This document shows positions 34,626-42,492 of a stretch of 64,000 bases of DNA, one piece after another; position 1 is the stretch's first letter; each line of letters begins with the position of its first letter. A model generated the notes under the pieces. It saw only the letters and a list, made by a program, of their open reading frames with translations. It did no database searches and had not been told where the DNA came from. The stretch is from NCBI RefSeq assembly GCF_002699205.1, contig NZ_PABT01000032.1, positions 62,001 through 126,000 of the forward strand, read 5' to 3'. The position numbers and the translations under genes are program-made. The stretch is from Allomuricauda sp. (GTDB taxonomy: Bacteria; Bacteroidota; Bacteroidia; Flavobacteriales; Flavobacteriaceae).

Positions 34626-34803
34626 CTGATAACGAAGTTCGGGGATTTTTTCCAATAGCAACTGGTTGAACCGTCCCGTTATCCCTAATCATCGCTGGAT
34701 TTCTCCGTTCACAGGAATGATATGGAAATGTTTTAAGATTTTGCTTTGCAAAGATACGGTGAAAGGGGGTGAAAGTCTAGGAGGGAGGGGAGGTTTCGTT
34801 ATC
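34626..34803 (+). repeat. Long intergenic repeat, copy B
   Basis: Starts at CTGATAACGAAGTTC and matches copy A through AGGAGGGAGG with only a few substitutions over about 165 bp. It begins 43 nt after the ATPase stop. Copy B lacks the first ~50 bp of copies A, C and D. Confidence 0.85.
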
Positions 34804-34960
34804 GGCTCTGTATATGAAAAGTAGCGCTGAAAATAGGCTATTACTTTTCGGGTAAACACAAGCTTACTATTTATCTTTTATATTGGAAATCGTCAAATTT
34901 AAAAATTTGGCTCACCTTGCCAACAAGCCCAAGCCTTGACTAGGATTGCTGTCCTATTTG
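34804..34960. other. Non-coding stretch with a hairpin
   Basis: No gene is seen. One hairpin, AAAAGTAGC...GCTATTACTTTT (about 34815-34848), and the left arm of the inverted repeat at 34919-34978 are the only structure. Confidence 0.4.
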
Positions 34961-34978
34961 CTATGAGACATTGTTGGC
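34919..34978. repeat. 60-bp inverted repeat overlapping the 3' end of the 508-residue gene
   Basis: GCCAACAA (34919-34926) and TTGTTGGC (34971-34978) are perfect 8-bp arms around 44 bp, with smaller internal complementarities. The stop codon of the minus-strand gene (34961-34963) lies inside. Size and position at a gene's 3' end recall integron attC sites, but the arms do not fit the canonical core sequences. Confidence 0.45.
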
Positions 34979-36487
34979 CAAAGTTATTTTTTCATTGTCC
35001 CAATTTTTAACGGCATTGAGTGTAGTTTTTATAACTGGCAGTGCATCTGGGGTTTTATCAAAATACTTTTTGACCAATGAATCATCTCCTTGATCTAATG
35101 CATGGAATGCAAATAATTGTTTTACAACGCTTATGAAATTAAAAATAATATAGTCAGGAATTTGCATTGTTTCGCCTTCACCATATTCCAGAATATGGAG
35201 TATGTCATCTAGCTTTCTATTAAAAAATTTATCTGGGAATTCTTTGGCTACCAAATCAAAATAGGCATCTCCTGCTTCGTCTAAGCATTCTGTTATAAAA
35301 GCAATGGTTTTCTTTAAACTATTGGATTGTTGCCTAATCTTAAAATGAAAGTTGCCAAGCCAATTGATTTTTCTACTTTTTTCTGTTTCAGACGATACAT
35401 ATTTTATCAAGGAATCTTCAGTGTGGAATTTACTGGGATGCATTGAAGGTTTGGCTTTTTGCCATCTAAGTATTATACCAGATTGTATTGCAAAATCTAC
35501 AGAAATGTTTTGTTCTTTGGGGTCGTAACAAGCATAAATAAAATGCCTAAAATAATAATCGTCAAAATTATTGGGAGTGCCGTTTTTATCGCGATACCAA
35601 ACGTAATAGATACGGTCGGTTTCTATACGGCATCCATAATGGAATCCTCTTTTGGATAAATTTGCACTAATTCCTTCTTGAAGTAACTTTAGCTTTTCTT
35701 CTTTATCGGTAATAGGCGCTGTCTCCTTTTTATACGATTTTTGGAGTTTTTCGATAGATGTTTTAAAATCTAACAAAAACTTAAGTTGGTATTTTCTGTC
35801 TACGCTATCAAGAAATTCCAATTCTTCTCTTAAGTTAGGTCGCTTAAGGTAGTTATGATAATTCTTTAATTTATTTAACAGCAGATGGTCTTTATTCTGT
35901 TCAATAATTGAGCGTGTATTTATTAATATATCGTCTGTTAACCACTCTTTAAAAGTATCGGGGTAGCCGTCTTCGGTATCTAATTCATACTCAATGAAAC
36001 TATTTGCAGCAACGGCATACCATTCCGTAAATAATTGATAATTTTCTTTTTGGGCAGAAAGTGTGAGTAGTTGCAGAATTAGTTGCGAAACCTTATATCT
36101 TTTGGGACTATCGCCATAGTCATTACTTATTTTGCTAAGTCTGTTCCAAAGCGCATCGCCGGCATCAAAATACAAATACCCGTCATCCGCTAAAAAAACT
36201 TTAGTTGATTTTTCATTGGTAAAGTCCGCTGCCACCCAACGGTCTTTTTCCTTAAAGGCCTCTTTATTATTTGCGTAATCGGGATGATGCTCTACAGGAA
36301 TTTTATAGGTGTGTCCATATTCCAGTAAAATATCAATGCATCTAAAATGAGTATAGCTTGTATCGAAGCGTTTGTTAAAATGGTACAGATTAACAAGTAA
36401 GTCCCGTTTTTCTTTTTTGGACAAATTACTTTCTGCAATTAGGTAGGTTGAATCTTCAACAATACCTTCTATTTCTCCCATACTCAT
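34961..36487 (-). CDS. Protein of unknown function, 508 residues
   Basis: Soluble protein without signal or membrane segments. It is rich in Lys, Glu, Asp, Leu and aromatic residues, and mostly helical, with long amphipathic stretches (for example around 200-290). No motif was recognised. ATG at 36487 with a second ATG two codons later. Low GC, lies between repeat copies B and C, and ends inside a 60-bp inverted repeat. It looks like an orphan cassette gene acquired by transfer. Confidence 0.7.
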   Translation of the reverse strand: MSMGEIEGIVEDSTYLIAESNLSKKEKRDLLVNLYHFNKRFDTSYTHFRCIDILLEYGHTYKIPVEHHPDYANNKEAFKEKDRWVAADFTNEKSTKVFLADDGYLYFDAGDALWNRLSKISNDYGDSPKRYKVSQLILQLLTLSAQKENYQLFTEWYAVAANSFIEYELDTEDGYPDTFKEWLTDDILINTRSIIEQNKDHLLLNKLKNYHNYLKRPNLREELEFLDSVDRKYQLKFLLDFKTSIEKLQKSYKKETAPITDKEEKLKLLQEGISANLSKRGFHYGCRIETDRIYYVWYRDKNGTPNNFDDYYFRHFIYACYDPKEQNISVDFAIQSGIILRWQKAKPSMHPSKFHTEDSLIKYVSSETEKSRKINWLGNFHFKIRQQSNSLKKTIAFITECLDEAGDAYFDLVAKEFPDKFFNRKLDDILHILEYGEGETMQIPDYIIFNFISVVKQLFAFHALDQGDDSLVKKYFDKTPDALPVIKTTLNAVKNWDNEKITLANNVS

Positions 36488-36543
36488 AATACGATAATTT
36501 TATTCAAGCAGTCTTAAGATGTTAAATTACCAATTTAAAGAAT

Positions 36544-36650
36544 ATGAATCTGTTTTAATACTTCGGCTCACTCAGTACAAAGTGATTTATATGCACTGAT
36601 AACGAAGTTCGGGGATTTTTTCCAATAGTAACTGGTTGAACCGTCCCGTT
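36544..36650 (+). repeat. Long intergenic repeat, copy C
   Basis: Matches the first ~107 bp of copy A from ATGAATCTG to CCGTCCCGTT, then stops. The next base begins an unrelated sequence coding for an HxlR fragment, so this is a clean junction. Confidence 0.85.
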
Positions 36651-36795
36651 GGTCAAACGGACGGTTTTTCCAGAAGTCCCTCCACGGGTCGAATATAGCT
36701 TAACTAAACTTGGCAGGGAGATTCATCCTTTCTTAAAAGGAATGTATAAAGGAGGAATCCTTCTTGAAAGCAATATTGGTGAATTGTCCAGCTGA
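36649..36795 (+). pseudogene. C-terminal fragment of an HxlR-type regulator
   Basis: Bases 36649-36795 read LVKRTVFPEVPPRVEY, then SLTKLGREIHPFLKGM, and end at TGA 36793-36795 (48 codons). This is the second half of an HxlR winged helix: the 'RxxxxxxPPxVEYSLTxLG' core is also seen in the intact HxlR gene at 47964. No start or DNA-recognition helix remains. The fragment begins at the end of repeat copy C, so the 5' part was replaced or lost at that junction. Confidence 0.75.
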
Positions 36796-36908
36796 TTGTA
36801 TGCCATCCCCACCTGTAAGTTACAACGACATAAAGTCTTTGTGTAGGCAGATGGAAGCCCTCGTTGACCTTCACGTTTTACCTTGATCATGGATTATGGA
36901 GCTATATA

Positions 36909-37064
36909 CTAAGACAATGTTAGCTCCTTTTCTTCCAATCCCTCGATTTCCTTGGCGCTAAAGGTTTTTGTGATTAATTCGTCACTTCCCAAATCCATAG
37001 GGTCCTGGCTTCACACGGGGTGAAGTGTCAATATGGCGAAGAAAATAAGGGCTGCGATTTTCAT
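36909..37064 (-). pseudogene. Remnant of a small secreted protein with an in-frame stop
   Basis: From ATG at 37064 the frame reads a signal-peptide-like MKIAALIFFAILTLHPV, then TGA, then continues in frame as SQDPMDLGSDELITKTF and on to TAG at 36909-36911. The continuity across the TGA, with a natural post-signal SQ junction, indicates a gene broken by a nonsense change and truncated. Parent family not recognised. Confidence 0.45.
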
Positions 37065-37176
37065 ATAAGGATGTACGCAATGATAGTCAAGCGGTCAAGG
37101 ACAGCCGTCCTTTTTCAGTAGATGTCCGAACCATCACTAAAAATATTGTTCTATGCAATGCTATCTATAGTGGTTA

Positions 37177-37668
37177 TTAAAATCCGTACAAAGCGGACAC
37201 CTTTTTGAGGTCCGTTAATGTATCAACTTCATAAAAGTATTGCAGTTGCCATTTTTGGGTGCGTTCCGCCTGTTTGTTGCTTACAATGTCCCATTTTGCA
37301 TATACCCGAAAGGCTCTTTTTCCTTCTTTGCTTGGGGTAGAAATGATGCCTTTTTTGATCAGTACCGATTTCGGGAAAACAAACTGCCCCAGTTTGTTGT
37401 CTTGCTGTACGTTCACCACATAAAAGTCTACCTCATCAGTTGCTTCAAATGGAGCAATGATGCCCTTTTCGTTTCTTTTCCAAAATGTTACAAACTGTCC
37501 CGCTTTTTTGGGTGTTCTTTTGGCCTTTCTTCCTAAAATGCTACGTCCGCTCAATTGATACCTGCAGGCCTTGTATTCCTTACTTTCCGCTTCGGTTTCA
37601 AAACCAGCGATTTGTAGGGAGCATTTGTCGTAAACCGCAGTTTTTATATGATTTAGAATACTATCCAT
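37177..37668 (-). CDS. MepB family protein
   Basis: 163 residues. Characteristic segments are YKACRYQLSGRSILGRKAKRTPKKAGQFVTFWKRNEKGIIAPFE and the FYVVNVQQDNKLGQFVFPKSVLIKKGI stretch. The family is named after the gene next to the mepA efflux pump in Staphylococcus; its own function is unknown. No mepA-like transporter is adjacent here. Full length, ATG start at 37668. Confidence 0.85.
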   Translation of the reverse strand: MDSILNHIKTAVYDKCSLQIAGFETEAESKEYKACRYQLSGRSILGRKAKRTPKKAGQFVTFWKRNEKGIIAPFEATDEVDFYVVNVQQDNKLGQFVFPKSVLIKKGIISTPSKEGKRAFRVYAKWDIVSNKQAERTQKWQLQYFYEVDTLTDLKKVSALYGF

Positions 37669-37739
37669 AGTGACAAGTTATTTTTAGGGAATGGGCAAAC
37701 AAGCATAAAGCAAACAAATCCGTTTTATTGATGAATAGC

Positions 37740-37790
37740 TAACGATGACGAAGATCGGTGATTTTTGCGATGGTACCATTGACGCAAAGG
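37740..37790 (+). repeat. Diverged trace of the long intergenic repeat
   Basis: GCTAACGATGACGAAGATCG and the following GTGATTTTTGCGATGG align, with several changes, to the GATAACGAAGTTCGGGGATTT core of copies A-D. The match is short and may be a decayed copy. Confidence 0.35.
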
Positions 37791-37898
37791 CTCGTTTGTT
37801 GGAGTTTTATCAACAAGACATGCGGTATCATTCAAAATATATCAATCGGTATATTTTGTCTGTGCATAATTATTTATCGCATTGTTTTTTTTCATTAT

Positions 37899-39296
37899 TT
37901 AGTGGGTCTGTGCTAGAATCCATTGGGTAATTTCCGCTAATGCAAGGGGAGAAAAGGTTTGTTCTATGGTGCCGTATTCGTTTGGAGAGCCTGTTTCGCA
38001 TTCTTGAAATAAGTGGTTCAGGTTTTCAAATTCTTTTGTGCTTACGTTTTTATTGCCTCCTTTTGTCAGGGCATTTTTTATGGCCGTCAAATTCTCGTCC
38101 GAAGGCACTTGCAGATCTTTTTCTCCGTTCACGGCCAAAACGGGACATGTTACTTTTTCCAGTGCGGTTGCGGGATCATACTTTAAAAAGTATAGCATCC
38201 AAGGACTTGTTAATTGATCTACCTGCATTGCAACATACGCATCTTCCGTCGTTCTGTTTATAGTTTCTGTACTCTTTTCATTTTTAATTGCCTCGGTAAT
38301 CGAATGGGTCAAGTCGGTTTTCAATTGTCCAATATCATCGGCCGTAAGAACCATTTTAAAAAGGGTTGCATTTGTTTCCTGCGCTTTTTTAATGTCGTGT
38401 TCAGAAACCCCATTTGCCCTTGCAATACGCTCTTTCTGAAGCAATAGCAGTTGGTCGCCCGGTATTCCGGTCCCAGCCAGTAAGACGATAAAGGCCACCT
38501 CTTTTGATCTAGAGGCGACCATAGGGGCAATTATGCCGCCCTCGCTATGCCCGATCAGACCAATCTTGTTTTTATCAATTTCCTTTCTCGTTTTTAAATA
38601 GGCAATGGCACTTTCTACATCCGTTGCAAAATCGGCGGAAGTGGCGGTCTTAAAATCACCAGTAGATTCAGCGACCCCTCTGTCATCATATCGTAATACT
38701 GCAATTCCGTTTTTGGTCAAATAATCGGAGATGATCAAAAATGGTTTATGTCCCATCATTTCTTCGTCCCTGTTTTGTGGTCCGCTTCCGGAAATTAAAA
38801 TGACTGCCGGAAAAACACCTTCTTTTTTAGGCCAGGTCAATGTTCCCGCTAAGGAAATGCCTGCTTTTGCGTTTTGAAACGTAACCTCTTCCGAGTGGTA
38901 CGGATACGGTTTTATGGGTTCTTGGGGTCTTTTTAAAGGCTCTTTTTCAATTGCTTTTTTTGATAGGTTTAAAGGGAATTCTCTTCCCATTTGTTTAAAA
39001 ACCCCCACAATTACCTCATCCTTTAAAGTGCCCTTGTATTCAATTTGTGCGTTAGCGACCACGAAGGTAATGGTCGAATCCTTAAAAGTGGTGTTGGTTA
39101 CGGGAATGCCTTTTGCCCCTTGATCCGGACTGTCCATTGTAGAAACAAAGCTGTTGTCGGTCTTGGAAACATTGAATACGACCCGTAACTGCGTTCCCTG
39201 TACTTTTAAAACACCGTTCCACTGACCGGTAATGTCTTGGGCGGTAAGGGTAAGCGTAGTTAAAAATGTAAGGAACATGGCGATATAGTGCTTCAT
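37899..39296 (-). CDS. Secreted alpha/beta hydrolase
   Basis: 465 residues. A signal peptide (about 1-19, ending LTLTAQ) precedes a ~130-residue beta-rich N-terminal domain and then an alpha/beta-hydrolase domain. The oxyanion region is ISGSGPQNRDEE, the nucleophile elbow GHSEGG (Ser within LIGHSEGGI), and the late Asp and His are in AVNGEKDLQVP and LNHLFQ. It resembles prolyl-oligopeptidase-like S9 esterases. Substrate unknown; acts in the periplasm or outside. ATG start. Confidence 0.9.
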   Translation of the reverse strand: MKHYIAMFLTFLTTLTLTAQDITGQWNGVLKVQGTQLRVVFNVSKTDNSFVSTMDSPDQGAKGIPVTNTTFKDSTITFVVANAQIEYKGTLKDEVIVGVFKQMGREFPLNLSKKAIEKEPLKRPQEPIKPYPYHSEEVTFQNAKAGISLAGTLTWPKKEGVFPAVILISGSGPQNRDEEMMGHKPFLIISDYLTKNGIAVLRYDDRGVAESTGDFKTATSADFATDVESAIAYLKTRKEIDKNKIGLIGHSEGGIIAPMVASRSKEVAFIVLLAGTGIPGDQLLLLQKERIARANGVSEHDIKKAQETNATLFKMVLTADDIGQLKTDLTHSITEAIKNEKSTETINRTTEDAYVAMQVDQLTSPWMLYFLKYDPATALEKVTCPVLAVNGEKDLQVPSDENLTAIKNALTKGGNKNVSTKEFENLNHLFQECETGSPNEYGTIEQTFSPLALAEITQWILAQTH

Positions 39297-39475
39297 ATTA
39301 GGTGTTGGTTTTATATTGTCCGTAGCTCGTTTTTTATAGGCATTGGCGGGGTGTTGCTTTTAAAATTAAAAAAATTAACTAAGTGCTTCTGAAAATTCTT
39401 TTTACTCCGGTTATGAGAGCCAAAGATACCCTATGTAATGTCATTAGCTTCAGGGGTTCTTTATCTCCGAATTTT

Positions 39476-40048
39476 TTACAGCCTATTGAGGAAGGTATTT
39501 AGGTCGGTCTCCTTGTCCAGGCCCAATTTCTTTTTTAGCCGGTATTTCGATTTTAGTATACTATCGGACAATACGTTCATCGTCGCCGCGATCTCTTTCG
39601 TGGTCAGGTTCATCCGTGAAAATGCTGCCAATCGAATCTCTTTTTCCGAGACATCGGCGGATAGGGTCTTTAGTTTTTGGTCAAAGTCATTGTGTACCTC
39701 TGTAAAATAGGTTTTAAAGACCTCCCAGTCCTTGTCAGGGGCATTTTCTTTCCTTTGGAGCATTACGATACGCCGAAACTCCATTTTAAACTTCTCCGGC
39801 GAGTTTTGGATGTTCTCCAGATTTTCCATCAACTCCTGTATAAAAGTATTTTTCTGCACCAAATGCAGGGTTTGGCTGGCGAGTTCCTTTTTCTTGTGTG
39901 CAATTTCCTGTTTGTAGATTTCCTCTTGCTTTTCGCACTCAACTTTGTTTTTCTTTATTCTTTGTCGGTAACCGAACACCAACAATCTAGAAAGGGTTAG
40001 GGTAGAGGCCATACCATCGGCGTAGAGTCCTTTGGTAAGTGTGTCCAC
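39476..40048 (-). pseudogene. C-terminal remnant of a TPR/LuxR-type regulator
   Basis: 190 codons open from a GTG. The sequence retains the juxtamembrane coiled coil (YRQRIKKNKVECEKQEEIY..., ASQTLHLVQKNTFIQEL) and the C-terminal LuxR-type helix-turn-helix (EIRLAAFSRMNLTTKEIAATMNVLSDSILKSKYRLKKKL). Intact flavobacterial relatives carry several N-terminal TPRs and a signal sequence, which are missing; an in-frame TAA lies shortly upstream and no ATG precedes. It is most likely a truncated gene. Confidence 0.7.
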
Positions 40049-40089
40049 TTTGGCCCGTGCATTGAGCGTATTAATTTATTCTAAGTAGT

Positions 40090-41157
40090 CTAAAGTTTAT
40101 TCAAGTGAGCTCCCATTCCATTTTTCATAACAATCAAAGATGTAATTTCATTTAAACTATCTCTTACAAACTCTCCATTAAGGTAAATATCAGTCTGACC
40201 AAATATCTTATCTTTTGTTTCAAAATAGAAATAATCCATATCTTCAAGATCACCATTCATAACGCCTACTAGGTTATTGTCTTGTATCTGAATTTTATAG
40301 TTTAAATCTGGAATTGGACCATCGTACCCTTCAAACTTTACAACCTTAAAAGTACCCACATATTCATTTAGTTGTGCCGTTGTTAGATGAACTAAATTAT
40401 GTGGTATAAAATCGGGAAGCGGTTCATTACTTTCAACAAGTGTGTTAATTTGTTTGTATGCATTAATTGCATTTTCTCTAAATATAGTAACATGATATGC
40501 CAAATTCTGCCAACCAGCATTTTGGTATAGAGCTACATCATTTTTATAGTAAGGGTCATTCAGGAAAAAATCAATCATCTCATCTTCTAATTGAGGCTGA
40601 TTTTTTCTGTAAAACCAATCTTTACTTTTGGCTAACTCGTCCATCACTCTATCTGTAATCAAGTCCAATCGTTTATCGAACTTGTCTATTTCGTATTTGT
40701 TATAAATATATATCTCGTGTAATGGCTCAATAATTGCTTTCAGTTTTTTTGGAACATTATCAACGTTTTCTATAAGGTTAGTATATCCATTTGCATGAAT
40801 TTTCATATGAAAAGCGTCCATAATAGCATGTCTTAAAGCATTTCGATTATCATTTTTATAATCATCATAGGTAAGTTTATCTGCTTTTACTAAGTTGATG
40901 ATTGAATCTTTTGTTTTATAATAGGCAATTAGTTCGTCCGATTTTTGAATATCTAGTCCTAAATCATTTTGTACTTCTTTTAAAATAGAAACAATCTTAT
41001 TTTCGGATTTACGCTGTTCGTTTTTATTATTTATTTGAAGTGCGATAAGAATACCAATAATAACAAGCACAATTTCTCCAATTGCATAAAGTAGATATTT
41101 GCTAAATTTATTTTCAGAGAGTAGGTTTTTGCGAATTTTTCTAAAGAATTTTATCAT
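40090..41157 (-). CDS. DUF6090 family membrane-anchored protein
   Basis: 355 residues from ATG 41157, which starts the conserved MIKFFRKIR; the frame upstream is open but unconserved. A transmembrane segment at about 25-43 (YAIGEIVLVIIGILIALQIN) is followed by a helical periplasmic domain and a C-terminal ~75-residue beta-rich extension absent from the neighbouring paralogue. The family is common in Flavobacteriaceae, usually in tandem copies, with no known function. The paralogue lies 160 nt upstream. Confidence 0.85.
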   Translation of the reverse strand: MIKFFRKIRKNLLSENKFSKYLLYAIGEIVLVIIGILIALQINNKNEQRKSENKIVSILKEVQNDLGLDIQKSDELIAYYKTKDSIINLVKADKLTYDDYKNDNRNALRHAIMDAFHMKIHANGYTNLIENVDNVPKKLKAIIEPLHEIYIYNKYEIDKFDKRLDLITDRVMDELAKSKDWFYRKNQPQLEDEMIDFFLNDPYYKNDVALYQNAGWQNLAYHVTIFRENAINAYKQINTLVESNEPLPDFIPHNLVHLTTAQLNEYVGTFKVVKFEGYDGPIPDLNYKIQIQDNNLVGVMNGDLEDMDYFYFETKDKIFGQTDIYLNGEFVRDSLNEITSLIVMKNGMGAHLNKL

Positions 41158-41317
41158 TGGTTGGTTGGTTTTAATGATGGCTAACTGTCTTGTATTAGTT
41201 GCGTGGTTTAGCAACTAACTTTGCAAGTATAAACCTTAAAGAAAATCCGCGAGGGTTTTCGTAAGCAAGCTCTTAACAAGCAATTAATTTTATATGTTCT
41301 TTGTAGTACTTTTGTTA

Positions 41318-42040
41318 TTATTTTATTTCAAGATCAATCATTTTAGTCATTTCCTGTAAATATTTTAACAAATCGTTCTCTTCTTCCAGACCTTCTTTTC
41401 TCATCACTTTTAGGTATTCAAGCCAATACATAAATTGTGAACTATTAAAAAGTTTTTGTGAATTAGTAATCATAGTTCCATCGAGTTGACGTTCATACAC
41501 TCCAAAGAATACAGGATATAATATTAAAGGTCGTTCATTTTGAATATGGTTGGTTGATTCATTAGCGTCTGAAATTATATCCATTAATGAAGAAATTTGA
41601 TATCGAAGTTTTTTATTGGAAATGTATTCCGTTTTACCAGAATTTATAATTGATTTCAATGTTCCTAATTTAGGGTCATAAGTCGTATTACGTTGGTGTA
41701 TATATAATAAAGCAACAATTGAAGAATCATTTTCATTAACCATTTTTTTTAAATCTCCCATATATGTCAATAGCTTATGTGTAGCACTCAAAGATTCTTT
41801 ATGGTCATCAATAACAGCTTGAAGTGCAATAGTATTTGCCTCGACTTCAACTTTCAGGTCATTTAGAATAGACTCTTCAATAATATTGATTTTTTGGGCC
41901 TCATTCCAATTGTTAACTTGTAATGCAATCAAAATACCTAAAACCACAAGAACAATTTCGCCAATAGCGTATTTAAAATACTTTCCGGTCTTTCCCTCTG
42001 AAAGTGAGTTTTGTCTAATTTTTCTAAAGAATTTAATCAT
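41318..42040 (-). CDS. DUF6090 family membrane-anchored protein
   Basis: 240 residues. The first ~47 residues are nearly the same as in the gene at 40090: MIKFFRKIRQNSLSEGKTGKY, a transmembrane stretch IGEIVLVVLGILIALQ, then VNNWNE. The helical periplasmic part (about 50-235) is diverged. No enzyme motif. It lies just downstream of repeat copy D. ATG start. Confidence 0.87.
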   Translation of the reverse strand: MIKFFRKIRQNSLSEGKTGKYFKYAIGEIVLVVLGILIALQVNNWNEAQKINIIEESILNDLKVEVEANTIALQAVIDDHKESLSATHKLLTYMGDLKKMVNENDSSIVALLYIHQRNTTYDPKLGTLKSIINSGKTEYISNKKLRYQISSLMDIISDANESTNHIQNERPLILYPVFFGVYERQLDGTMITNSQKLFNSSQFMYWLEYLKVMRKEGLEEENDLLKYLQEMTKMIDLEIK

Positions 42041-42084
42041 GTTGGTTAATGGTTGGTCTTAATGAAGATTAGCGTGTCAAGGAT

Positions 42085-42192
42085 ATGAATCTGTTTTAAT
42101 ACTTCGCCCTCGCTCAGTACAAAGTGATTTATATCACCGATAACGAAGTTCGGGGATTTTTGCTCAATAACGATCGGGTAAACGGTACTGTT
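42085..42192 (+). repeat. Long intergenic repeat, copy D (diverged)
   Basis: Matches copies A and C from ATGAATCTGTTTTAATACTT to GATAACGAAGTTCGGGGATTT, then diverges, keeping a CTGTTATC near its end. It marks the right limit of the repeat-rich accessory region. Confidence 0.75.
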
Positions 42193-42310
42193 ATCCTCTA
42201 ATTATCAACAGAAAAACCTTTTGGGCAAGAAGAAATTCCCAATCATCATGTTGTTGCCACTTATCGTGGAAATAATTTGATAAGGTATAAGATTTAATGG
42301 AATGATACAG

Positions 42311-42353
42311 CAGTCGGCAGCTCAAGTGGGGGGCAACCACTTGATGCCGGCTG
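42311..42353. repeat. Strong stem-loop of unknown role
   Basis: CAGTCGGCA (42311-42319) pairs with TGCCGGCTG (42345-42353) and TCAAGTGG (42322-42329) with CCACTTGA (42337-42344), with a 7-nt loop and a short followed TTATTTT. It may be a terminator on the plus strand or a remnant of a repeat. No ORF overlaps it. Confidence 0.55.
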
Positions 42354-42416
42354 TTATTTTCAGCATAAACGAAGAAGAATAGCGGTTAAATTCTAAAATC
42401 GAAAGTCAAAACATAA

Positions 42417-42484
42417 ACAAAAAACTGCTGGGGCCATTAAATCATATTCATCAAAACACCCTACTAGTTTGCCCCAACAGTTTT
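42417..42484 (-). terminator. Intrinsic terminator after the NmrA-like gene
   Basis: On the minus strand, AAAACTGTTGGGGC (42484-42471) pairs with GCCCCAGCAGTTTT (42434-42421) with one mismatch across a ~36-nt loop, followed by T residues. It lies 8 nt after the stop of the gene at 42493. Confidence 0.7.
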
Positions 42485-42492
42485 AATTGGTT

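Noticed and set aside
34919..34978. Integron attC site and integron array
   Set aside because: The arms do not match the attC core consensus, gene orientations are mixed, and there is no integrase gene; kept only as an unexplained inverted repeat.
36808..36895. Short plus-strand ORF starting MPSPPVSYNDIKSLCRQMEA
   Set aside because: About 28 codons in a region of gene debris, no recognised relative; could be part of a remnant but cannot be supported.
37745..37930. 61-residue plus-strand ORF between mepB and the hydrolase
   Set aside because: It starts in a decayed intergenic repeat and ends over the hydrolase's 3' end; no protein-like features.
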